Made by a program: the position numbers and the translations under genes. Positions 29,033 to 34,435 of a stretch of 34,435 nt of DNA are shown here, piece after piece (within the stretch, counting starts at the first letter, position 1; each line of letters starts with the position of its first letter). The notes under the pieces were generated by a model. That model saw only the letters and a list, made by a program, of their open reading frames with translations. It ran no database searches and was not told where the DNA came from. Location of the stretch: the NCBI GenBank assembly GCA_017525035.1, contig JAFXTH010000008.1, forward strand, positions 1 through 34,435, in the 5' to 3' direction. The DNA is from Bacilli bacterium (GTDB taxonomy: Bacteria; Bacillota_I; Bacilli_A; RF39; UBA660).

Positions 29033-31107
29033 TAAATGTATCACAGGCAATTAAAAACTCTTGTAAAGCAGATAAAAACACTCATAGAGAGTATATTATT
29101 ATAGATAATCAAACAATAGATATTAAAGGTAAATTGAGTGCAACTGCATACAAAGATACTTCCTTTATAGGAACTTTTAATATGAAAGTATTACAATTTG
29201 AAGCTGAAAACACTACACAATTTAGAAACAAAGAATTTGAGTATTATAAAGAAATAGATGGAAATAGTTTCAAAATAGGTACTTTTATTACAACTGAAGT
29301 AGTAGATAATGATAGCACAGGAATGATTAAGGTTACTGCAAATGATTATGGATTAAAGTTTGCAGTTCCTTATACTACTGAATTAAATTATTCTAGTAAT
29401 CAAATTACATTATTTCAAGTATTACAAGAATGTTGTACTAAAGCAGGTGTTACTTTAAAAAACCAAACTATTACTAATGGTAGTTTTATAGTAGATAGTA
29501 ACCAATTTGTTAATGGAGAACTTATTGGAGATGTTATAAGTTCAATAGCAGGTATAAGTTGTAATTTTGCAACTATAACTGATGATGATAAATTAGAACT
29601 ATTATTTTTTAATAATACTGATGAAGTTTTAGAAGATTATAGTGATTTAGATGATAAAAGAGATACCCAACCTATAACAAGTGTAGCAATTGGATTTAGT
29701 CAAATTGATGGTGAGGATGTTATAAGGCAAGACCAAAGTTTAATAGAAGAATATGGAGAACATTGGTTAAGAATATATGATAATCCTTTTGCATATTCTA
29801 CTGATAAATTCCCTTTACTAATAGATGCTATTTTTAATAAAGTAAAAGGTTTTGGTTATTCAAGTTTTAAATCAAAATATACTTATAGACCATATCTTAC
29901 TCTTGGAGATAAGATTAAGTTTAAAAATAAAAATGGGGATTTAATTGATAGCATAATATTAAGATATGAATTTAATTATGATGACTGCACATTTGAAGCT
30001 CCATCAGTTACTAATTCAACAATTGAATATCAAAAAACACCTACAACAGAAGAACTATTAAAAAGAGCTGAAATAAGAATTGACCAAGAAATTAGTGAAG
30101 TAGATATTAGAGGTAAAACAATAAATTTAACAAGTGATACTATAAACATAGTAAGTACAAATTTTAGTGTAGATAAAGATGGAAATATAACTGCTAATAG
30201 TGGAGATATAGGTGGTTTCCATATAGGACAAGATAGTTTATGGAATAGTGTAGAAGAATATGCAACTTGGCAAAGTGCTAGTGGTAAAACATATAAATAT
30301 AATATGAATGATGTTTTGGGTGCTGGTACATATTCTATAAGATATGGTCCTTCAGGAGATGCTCCACAAGAGTTTTTAGAACAATATGGTTTTTCAACAA
30401 CTGCTGAATTAATAGATAAATGGGATGCTACATTAGATGGTCAAGTAAGAATAAATGATGTTATGAAGATAGCAACATTTGTAGAAAATTCTTATGCAAG
30501 TAATATTAGTCTTAATGCAGGGCAAAGTGGTTCACCTGCTAATATTGTATTAGGTGGTGTTCATTCAACTGAAGCAGTAAAAATAACCTCATTAGGAGAA
30601 ATAACATTAAAAGATGATTATAATGGTGGAAGTGTAGGCACAAAGACAACAACACTTTCTCCAACAGGAATAACAAGTGATGGTGTTATACATTCAAATA
30701 AAAAAATCTATCAAGCAAGAATAGGACCAAATTATTCATTAACTTGGTCTAATGCTTGGACAGTTCAAAAATTAGATTTGGACATAGAATTATTTAACAC
30801 ATTAGGAATTACTGCAAGTGGTGGTGATATAACTATTCCTAGTGGAGTATCACAAATAAGATTATATTCTAGGGTAGCAATGGCAAATAATCAATTACAA
30901 GGTGATAAAGGATTAAGGGTATATGTTAATGGTGTTTGGTCAGTTGGTTTAGATTATACAAATTCAGATGATTATTATAATACAATGCAGGGTGAAACAT
31001 ATTTGAATGTTAATGAGGGTGATGTAATAAGTATTTATTTAATGTCAGGCACAGCAGGTACAATGCAAATACTAGAAGAAAGTGCAATAATGATAGAAGC
31101 AATATAA
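29029..31107 (+). CDS. Tail tip / baseplate hub with C-terminal jelly roll
   Basis: 692 residues. N-terminal ~370 residues follow the Tal/gp18-like hub pattern (INVSQAIKNSCKADKNTHREYIIID, FNMKVLQFEAENTTQFRNKEF, LFQVLQECCTKAGV, LTLGDKIKFKNKNGD). Then a fibre-like connection (INIVSTNFSVDKDGNITANSGDIGGFHIG) and a C-terminal beta domain of C1q/TNF-like type (TIPSGVSQIRLYSRVAM, GDKGLRVYVNGVWSVGLDY, GDVISIYLMSGTAG). It closes the tail and probably contacts the receptor together with the large fibre. No endopeptidase motif is obvious. Last gene of late operon 3. Confidence 0.75.
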   Translation: MINVSQAIKNSCKADKNTHREYIIIDNQTIDIKGKLSATAYKDTSFIGTFNMKVLQFEAENTTQFRNKEFEYYKEIDGNSFKIGTFITTEVVDNDSTGMIKVTANDYGLKFAVPYTTELNYSSNQITLFQVLQECCTKAGVTLKNQTITNGSFIVDSNQFVNGELIGDVISSIAGISCNFATITDDDKLELLFFNNTDEVLEDYSDLDDKRDTQPITSVAIGFSQIDGEDVIRQDQSLIEEYGEHWLRIYDNPFAYSTDKFPLLIDAIFNKVKGFGYSSFKSKYTYRPYLTLGDKIKFKNKNGDLIDSIILRYEFNYDDCTFEAPSVTNSTIEYQKTPTTEELLKRAEIRIDQEISEVDIRGKTINLTSDTINIVSTNFSVDKDGNITANSGDIGGFHIGQDSLWNSVEEYATWQSASGKTYKYNMNDVLGAGTYSIRYGPSGDAPQEFLEQYGFSTTAELIDKWDATLDGQVRINDVMKIATFVENSYASNISLNAGQSGSPANIVLGGVHSTEAVKITSLGEITLKDDYNGGSVGTKTTTLSPTGITSDGVIHSNKKIYQARIGPNYSLTWSNAWTVQKLDLDIELFNTLGITASGGDITIPSGVSQIRLYSRVAMANNQLQGDKGLRVYVNGVWSVGLDYTNSDDYYNTMQGETYLNVNEGDVISIYLMSGTAGTMQILEESAIMIEAI

Positions 31108-31130
31108 AAAGAGCTTAAATGCTCTTTTTA
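31107..31130. terminator. Bidirectional terminator between late and lysogeny genes
   Basis: Stem AAAAGAGC (31107-31114) / GCTCTTTT (31121-31128), 6-nt loop. A-rich on the left and T-rich on the right, so it can stop both the late operon and the leftward HNH transcript. Confidence 0.85.
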
Positions 31131-31136
31131 TTTTGG

Positions 31137-31439
31137 TTAAAGATAGTTCTTATAGAATATAGACATAAAATCAATATCTGGATAAACCTCTTGAAACTTC
31201 TTTTGACATTCTTGTTTCAGCTTTGTATCTAGTTCAATGTTATGATGTACTCCATCTATACCAGTATGATGATTTAAACATAATGGAACAACACATCCCC
31301 ACTTCATAGAATTAACTCTATTCTTTCCAAAATAGATTTCATGCAATGAATGTTTTAAACTACCACATACATAGCAATAGTTTAAGTCATTAGTTAAAAT
31401 ACTAAACCTCATTCTTTCTAATCTTGTTATCTTACTCAT
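31137..31439 (-). CDS. HNH nuclease (Ref/DUF968-like)
   Basis: 100 residues. YCYVCGSLKHSLHEIYFGKNRVNSMKWGC then VVPLCLNHHTGIDGVHHN: zinc cysteines C22, C25 and C54 and the catalytic His cluster (H33, H57, H58, H65, H66) fit HNH enzymes of the Ref/recombination type, which in other phages sit with early recombination genes. Here it lies downstream of the serine recombinase on the minus strand with an attP-like repeat in between. SD GGAGGAAAT precedes the ATG. It could cut recombination intermediates; the role is inferred. Confidence 0.75.
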   Translation of the reverse strand: MSKITRLERMRFSILTNDLNYCYVCGSLKHSLHEIYFGKNRVNSMKWGCVVPLCLNHHTGIDGVHHNIELDTKLKQECQKKFQEVYPDIDFMSIFYKNYL

Positions 31440-31452
31440 ATTTCCTCCATTT

Positions 31453-31502
31453 AGTTCTTATTATTGAGTTGCTAGTAATGGAATTGCTCAATAATAGGAA
31501 CT
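31453..31502. other. Candidate attP: 50-bp inverted repeat
   Basis: Arms AGTTCTTATTATTGAG (31453-31468) and CTCAATAATAGGAACT (31487-31502) are symmetric at 15 of 16 positions around an 18-bp centre. The total of 50 bp and the position one base from the recombinase stop codon are typical of attP sites of large serine integrases. Neither side has a T-run, so it is unlikely to be a terminator. Confidence 0.65.
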
Positions 31503-31503
31503 C

Positions 31504-32814
31504 TTAATAAAATTTAATAGTTAGTTCATCACTAACTTCTATTTCCTTTATAATACCTTTCCAGAACATCCTTTTTTCTTCTTTAGAGAATGTTTTGTAT
31601 ATCTCTAGTGCATTTGATTTAAGTAGCTCATCTAATTCTTCTATATTGTGTTTAGGTTCTTCTAATTTAGATAATTCATCTTTGGTCTTTATTAGTTCAG
31701 ATTTATAGACTTCATAATCTAAATTTCCATCAATATATGCTTTTTGTAATCTACTAATTTTATCATTCAGTCTTTTCTTTTGTATTTCAATATTTAATAC
31801 ACCTTTTTTAAGGTAGTTTTTAGATCTTATTTTGAGTTTTTCTAATTCTAGGGGTAAATTATCAATTAAATACTTTTCAATGAAATTCTCCTCTAAAAAT
31901 AAACTCTTATGGCATCCTAAATATCTTTTCCTACAATGATAATAATATGTATGACCTTTATGTTTATGTGTAAACTTGTTTCCACATTTGCATATAAGCA
32001 ATGTATTAAATATAGGATTTCCTATTGGTTTACTCTTTTTGGTAAATTCTCTTAAATTATTATCAAGTAAATTTTGAACTTTATAATATAGTTCTTTAGA
32101 TATAATAGGTTCACAATAATCATCTATGTATTCTTCTTTTTTATAAAGTTTGTATCTTCCAATATAAACAGGATTTCTCAAATATCTTTTAACAGTTGTA
32201 TAGTGAATACTTTCATATTTGTTAGAATACCATATTATTGTTTTGTTTAAGTTCTGGATGGTAGCATAGTAATTAAATAAATCTATAATCTTTTTAGCAT
32301 TATCACTTGGAACAAGTTTCTTATCTTCTATTTTATAACCAAATGGAACTGCTCCAGAACATACTAATTTATTTTGTCTTTTGTATTCATTAACTGAATT
32401 AATTCTTTCAGCAACTTGTTTTCTTTCTTGTTGTGCTAGAGCATATCTTAAATTAAATATAAATTCTCCATTAGCACTAGATGTATCTATATATTGGTCT
32501 TGTACTGCTATCATATTTACATTATGTGTTTTAAATCTATCATTTAATTCAATAGCATCTTTTATATTTCTTGATAGTCTATCTAGTTTAGTAAATAACA
32601 CTAAATTAATTTTATCTAAATCATCAAGTAAATTCAAAAGTGCTTTTCTTTTAGTTATAGTTCCTGCTGATACACCCTCATCCTTATAAACTTTATAAAC
32701 CTTAATTTTATGTTCTTTACAATATGTTTTAAGAGCTAGTTCTTGAGCATCCAAACTTAAACCATATTTAACTTGCTCATCAGTTGAAACTCTAATATAT
32801 AATCCTGCTATCAT
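31504..32814 (-). CDS. int: Large serine recombinase (integrase)
   Basis: 436 residues. YIRVSTDEQ puts the catalytic serine at S10. The resolvase domain (about 1-140) continues with DEGVSAGTITKRKALLNLL and FTKLDRLSRN (conserved Arg pair). The recombinase domain (about 150-260) includes GAVPFGYKIEDKKL and YLRNPVYIGRYKL. A zinc ribbon has Cys at about 275, 277, 294 and 301 (CKCGNK ... HCRKRYLGC). A coiled coil follows (about 345-390) and an ending similar to LSR families. It catalyses attP x attB integration. ATG 32814 is chosen because GAGG lies 7 nt upstream; GTG 32826 has no SD. Co-transcribed with the repressor. Confidence 0.92.
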   Translation of the reverse strand: MIAGLYIRVSTDEQVKYGLSLDAQELALKTYCKEHKIKVYKVYKDEGVSAGTITKRKALLNLLDDLDKINLVLFTKLDRLSRNIKDAIELNDRFKTHNVNMIAVQDQYIDTSSANGEFIFNLRYALAQQERKQVAERINSVNEYKRQNKLVCSGAVPFGYKIEDKKLVPSDNAKKIIDLFNYYATIQNLNKTIIWYSNKYESIHYTTVKRYLRNPVYIGRYKLYKKEEYIDDYCEPIISKELYYKVQNLLDNNLREFTKKSKPIGNPIFNTLLICKCGNKFTHKHKGHTYYYHCRKRYLGCHKSLFLEENFIEKYLIDNLPLELEKLKIRSKNYLKKGVLNIEIQKKRLNDKISRLQKAYIDGNLDYEVYKSELIKTKDELSKLEEPKHNIEELDELLKSNALEIYKTFSKEEKRMFWKGIIKEIEVSDELTIKFY

Positions 32815-32822
32815 CCAAAACC

Positions 32823-33149
32823 TCACTTAATTATATCTATCATATCTATTACTTTTTGTTTTTGCTCATCTGTTAATTGAACACATTTATTATTTATTGT
32901 TTTAATTAATTCATCACTCACATCTTTTTTGAACTCATCTACATTTTGATATCCCATTAACCAAGCTTCATCTACTATTAATGCTTTTGCTATTAAATAA
33001 ACATTATCTTGTTTTGCTTTATATTTACCTGATAAATAATTTGAAATAAGTGGTTTACTAATCCCAGTTAATTTAGATAAAGTAGATGGTTTCATATTTC
33101 TATCTTTTAATGCTTGTTTTAATCTCACAGAAAATTCATCCACATACAT
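32823..33149 (-). CDS. XRE-family lysogeny repressor (cI-like)
   Basis: 108 residues. FSVRLKQALKDRNMKPSTLSKLTGISKPLISNYLSGKYKAKQDNVYLIAKALIVDEAWLMGY is a complete XRE HTH with recognition helix around KPLISNYLSG. The short C-terminal tail lacks the LexA-like peptidase of long repressors, so induction by RecA cleavage is not expected. ATG 33149 is used; an adjoining GTG at 33152 is an alternative. It probably binds the two 17-bp operators at 33221 and 33282. Confidence 0.85.
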   Translation of the reverse strand: MYVDEFSVRLKQALKDRNMKPSTLSKLTGISKPLISNYLSGKYKAKQDNVYLIAKALIVDEAWLMGYQNVDEFKKDVSDELIKTINNKCVQLTDEQKQKVIDMIDIIK

Positions 33150-33165
33150 CACCTACCTGTAAACT

Positions 33166-33194
33166 ATTATACATCAAAATTCCCCTAAAATAAA
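33166..33194 (-). promoter_or_regulatory. Leftward promoter for repressor and integrase
   Basis: On the minus strand TATAAT (33171 down to 33166), preceded by TG, lies 17 nt behind a weak TTTATT (33194 down to 33189). It would transcribe repressor, recombinase and possibly HNH. The weak -35 fits a promoter that needs activation or is kept low. Confidence 0.55.
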
Positions 33195-33220
33195 GAGTTT
33201 GTTAATTTAGTTGTAAAATT

Positions 33221-33237
33221 AAGTTAAAAAATCTTAA
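33221..33237. promoter_or_regulatory. Operator-like repeat O1
   Basis: AAGTTAAAAAATCTTAA matches O2 (33282-33298) at 15 of 17 positions and is partly palindromic (TTAAG ... CTTAA with flanks). It lies just upstream of the -35 box of the rightward promoter. Confidence 0.6.
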
Positions 33238-33244
33238 TTTTTTA

Positions 33245-33273
33245 TTGACTATAAAATTGAAATGATTTATACT
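33245..33273 (+). promoter_or_regulatory. Rightward early promoter
   Basis: TTGACT (33245-33250), 17-nt spacer, TATACT (33268-33273): a near-consensus vegetative promoter in front of the DUF739-like gene. It is flanked by O1 upstream and O2 downstream, so repressor binding to both would occlude it. Confidence 0.85.
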
Positions 33274-33281
33274 TAAATCAA

Positions 33282-33298
33282 GAGTTAAAAAAACTTAA
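33282..33298. promoter_or_regulatory. Operator-like repeat O2
   Basis: GAGTTAAAAAAACTTAA, the second copy of the 17-bp element, begins 9 nt after the -10 box and ends shortly before the SD AGGAGG of the 33316 gene. Likely repressor or Cro site. Confidence 0.6.
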
Positions 33299-33315
33299 CA
33301 AGATAGGAGGAGAAA

Positions 33316-33546
33316 ATGAAAGTAGAATTTGATTATTCTAAATTGAAAGGAAGAATAAAAGAAAAACTAAATTCGCAATATAGACTAGCAGAAGAACTAA
33401 AGATAAGTGAAGTTGCTTTATGGAATAAACTAACTAATAAGAGTGCTTTTAGTCAAACTGATATAGTTAAAATTTGTGAAATATTAGAAATTGAACCTAA
33501 TGAAATACATAATTATTTTTTTAGGGAAGTAGTTAAGGAAAATTAA
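33316..33546 (+). CDS. Cro-like regulator (DUF739 family)
   Basis: 76 residues: EFDYSKLKGRIKEKLNSQYRLAEELKISEVALWNKLTNKSAFSQTDIVKICEILEIEPNEIHNYFF. The opening FDYSKLKGRI and the HTH that follows define the DUF739 Cro/Cl-like family of Firmicutes phages. It is first in the early operon, divergent from the repressor, and probably competes for O1/O2 to favour lytic growth. SD AGGAGG. Confidence 0.85.
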   Translation: MKVEFDYSKLKGRIKEKLNSQYRLAEELKISEVALWNKLTNKSAFSQTDIVKICEILEIEPNEIHNYFFREVVKEN

Positions 33547-33550
33547 CAAA

Positions 33551-33634
33551 ATGGATGAATTAATAATTGAGGTAATAAAGAAAATATTAGAAAAAAGATA
33601 TGAAGTTGAATTTGAGAAAGGAGAAGAAATATGA
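33551..33634 (+). CDS. Small acidic peptide (27 aa)
   Basis: 27 residues (DELIIEVIKKILEKRYEVEF plus KGEEI), one amphipathic helix with a strand-like end. AAGGA lies about 11 nt upstream, and its TGA overlaps the next ATG (ATGA), arguing for translation. Function unknown. Confidence 0.45.
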   Translation: MDELIIEVIKKILEKRYEVEFEKGEEI

Positions 33635-33837
33635 AAAAGGTATTAAGGTTTAAATTTGAAAATCTAATTGCATTATCTGGATTTATTCTATTCACTTATG
33701 GAATGATAGAACACCAAATAATGAATGGTTTTAGTTTAAATAATCTATTCTATGAAAGTTTATTTTACTACTCAATAACAATGGTATGTAGATATGCAAT
33801 TAAAGAAGTTAGATTTAATCTACAACAAATGATCTAA
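33631..33837 (+). CDS. Small membrane protein (68 aa)
   Basis: 68 residues with one clear hydrophobic span (LIALSGFILFTYGMIEH, about 12-28) and a weaker second (ESLFYYSITMVCRYAI, about 42-57). Basic start MKKVLRFKFEN. SD AAAGGAG. Early-operon membrane protein close to the immunity genes; superinfection exclusion is possible but unproven. Confidence 0.55.
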   Translation: MKKVLRFKFENLIALSGFILFTYGMIEHQIMNGFSLNNLFYESLFYYSITMVCRYAIKEVRFNLQQMI

Positions 33838-33843
33838 AAGAAA

Positions 33844-33866
33844 AAAGAGTTATGGAAAAACTCTTT
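33844..33866 (+). terminator. Weak intraoperon hairpin/attenuator
   Basis: AAAGAGTT (33844-33851) / AACTCTTT (33859-33866), loop 7 nt, without a T-run beyond the stem. A second stem TTATGTG (33865-33871) / CACATAA (33882-33888) overlaps its 3' arm by two bases. It could attenuate transcription between immunity and replication genes. The 92-base gap has nothing else recognised. Confidence 0.5.
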
Positions 33867-33929
33867 ATGTGTAAATTATAGCACATAAGAAAAAACATTT
33901 AAAGGGGGTATTTATGAAAGGAGAAAAAA

Positions 33930-34187
33930 ATGAAAAATTTAACACAATGTGATGTCATTTTAATGGCAATGTTAGAACATGAAGAATATGATAATTGGAC
34001 TGCTAAAGACTTCCAAAGTGGAAAATATTTTGTAGGATATGAAGCTACTGCAAGAATGAGTGAACTTGCTAATAAATATCCCAATTTAATAATAGTAGGT
34101 AAGGATGGAAAATTTAGAACATTATCAATTAACTGGAAGAATAAAAAAGAAGTTAAAAAAGAGAAGAAAAGATTAGGTATTTGGTAG
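33930..34187 (+). CDS. Small winged-helix-like protein
   Basis: 85 residues: LTQCDVILMAMLEHEEYDNWTAKDF, ATARMSELANKYPNLIIVGKDGKFRTLSIN. The pattern of HTH plus MSEL helix plus two-stranded wing is common to small phage winged-helix proteins placed before replication genes. The C-terminus is a strong basic helix (KNKKEVKKEKKRLGIW). Likely DNA-binding. SD AAAGGAG. Confidence 0.6.
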   Translation: MKNLTQCDVILMAMLEHEEYDNWTAKDFQSGKYFVGYEATARMSELANKYPNLIIVGKDGKFRTLSINWKNKKEVKKEKKRLGIW

Positions 34188-34193
34188 GTGCAA

Positions 34194-34435
34194 GATGTCA
34201 GTAAAAAGTTTCACTATATATGAAGAATATTATGACTTAATTACATTGCTAGATGAAGAAGAACAGAAAGACTTAATAATGGCAATTATAGAGTATATGT
34301 TTAAAGACAAAAAACCTACTTTAAATGATAAACAAATGAAGATATTTAATAACTTAAAAAGACCATTAGACAAAAGCAAAATAAAATCAAAAGCAACATC
34401 AAAACAAAATCAAAATGAAATCAAAATGAAATCAA
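34194..34435 (+). CDS. DnaD-like replication initiator, N-terminal part
   Basis: 80 residues up to the window end: VKSFTIYEEYYDLITLLDEEEQKDLIMAIIEYMF, then DKQMKIFNNLKRPLDKSK, the DUF6291-like N-terminal domain of phage replisome organisers. A Lys/Gln/Asn linker begins (KATSKQNQNEIKMKS) and continues at position 1. Joined, the protein has about 188 residues. SD GGTAGGTG. The linker DNA carries direct repeats. Confidence 0.75.
34408..34435 (+). repeat. 11-bp direct repeats in initiator linker
   Basis: AATCAAAATGA occurs at 34408-34418 and 34419-34429, with a partial third copy at 34430-34435 and a related AATCAAAAC at 1-9. It marks the opening point of the circle and belongs with the hexamers at 26-55 as a candidate origin region. 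Copy number could be mis-assembled here. Confidence 0.55.

Noticed and set aside
31453..31502. Inverted repeat as an intrinsic terminator of the integrase
   Set aside because: No T-run follows the stem on either strand; an attP role explains symmetry, length and position better.
33890..33930. A fourth late-type promoter at TATTTATGAAA (33909 region)
   Set aside because: The 12-mer is imperfect and no -10 hexamer lies 17 nt downstream; the bases form the spacing and SD of the 33930 gene.

Overview
The window looks like the complete genome of a temperate, siphovirus-like phage (or a circularised prophage) of a very low-GC Firmicutes/Bacilli-type host. The reading frame that leaves position 34435 continues without interruption at position 1, inside a DnaD-type replication gene, so the 34,435 bases are best read as a circle opened at an arbitrary point. 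TGA is used as a normal stop (for example at 1847-1849 and 323-325), so the standard bacterial code applies. Ribosome binding sites are classical AGGAGG/AAAGGAG. Arginine is almost always AGA, and CpG is nearly absent: I count about 22 CpG in the whole window while GpC is common.

Layout. (1) 31.1-33.3 kb, minus strand: lysogeny module with a small XRE repressor, a large serine recombinase, a 50-bp near-perfect inverted repeat that is a strong attP candidate, and an HNH nuclease. (2) From 33.3 kb through the junction to 7.6 kb, plus strand: early operon. It starts at a clear promoter with two 17-bp operator-like repeats and runs through a Cro/DUF739-like regulator, small proteins, a DnaD-like initiator with iteron-like repeats, a helicase loader, a Sak3-like annealing protein, a YqaJ-type exonuclease, NinB-like, SSB, a tandem-pseudoknot RNA element, a string of small unknown and membrane proteins, MazG-like, PAPS-reductase-like, and a C5 methyltransferase broken by one base in a G7 tract. 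(3) 7.6-17.5 kb: late operon 1 with terminases, portal, a 1003-residue tail fibre, a GIY-YIG homing endonuclease, holin, M15 endolysin and minor head protein, ending in a roughly 340-nt structured RNA and a terminator. (4) 17.5-21.7 kb: late operon 2 with membrane proteins, a sigma-region-4-like HTH protein and a set of virion-type accessory proteins (jelly-roll, Gly/Tyr-rich, Cys-protease-like). (5) 21.7-31.1 kb: late operon 3 with scaffold, capsid, connectors, tail tube, chaperones, tape measure, Dit and tail tip.

Each late operon is preceded by the same element: a terminator hairpin, then TCATTTATGAAA, exactly 17 nt, then TATAAT (TATTAT in the third). This looks like a phage-specific late promoter class. 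The tail fibre and lysis genes sit between portal and minor head protein, which is an unusual order.

The least expected signals are the two structured RNAs (3194-3386 and 17139-17480), the shared late promoter, the G-tract frameshift in the methyltransferase, the extreme CpG depletion with a relatively CpG-rich patch at 18.8-21.1 kb, the attP-like repeat that separates recombinase from HNH gene, and a gene with three in-frame, well-spaced Shine-Dalgarno starts. No tRNA, rRNA, CRISPR array or insertion sequence was seen.
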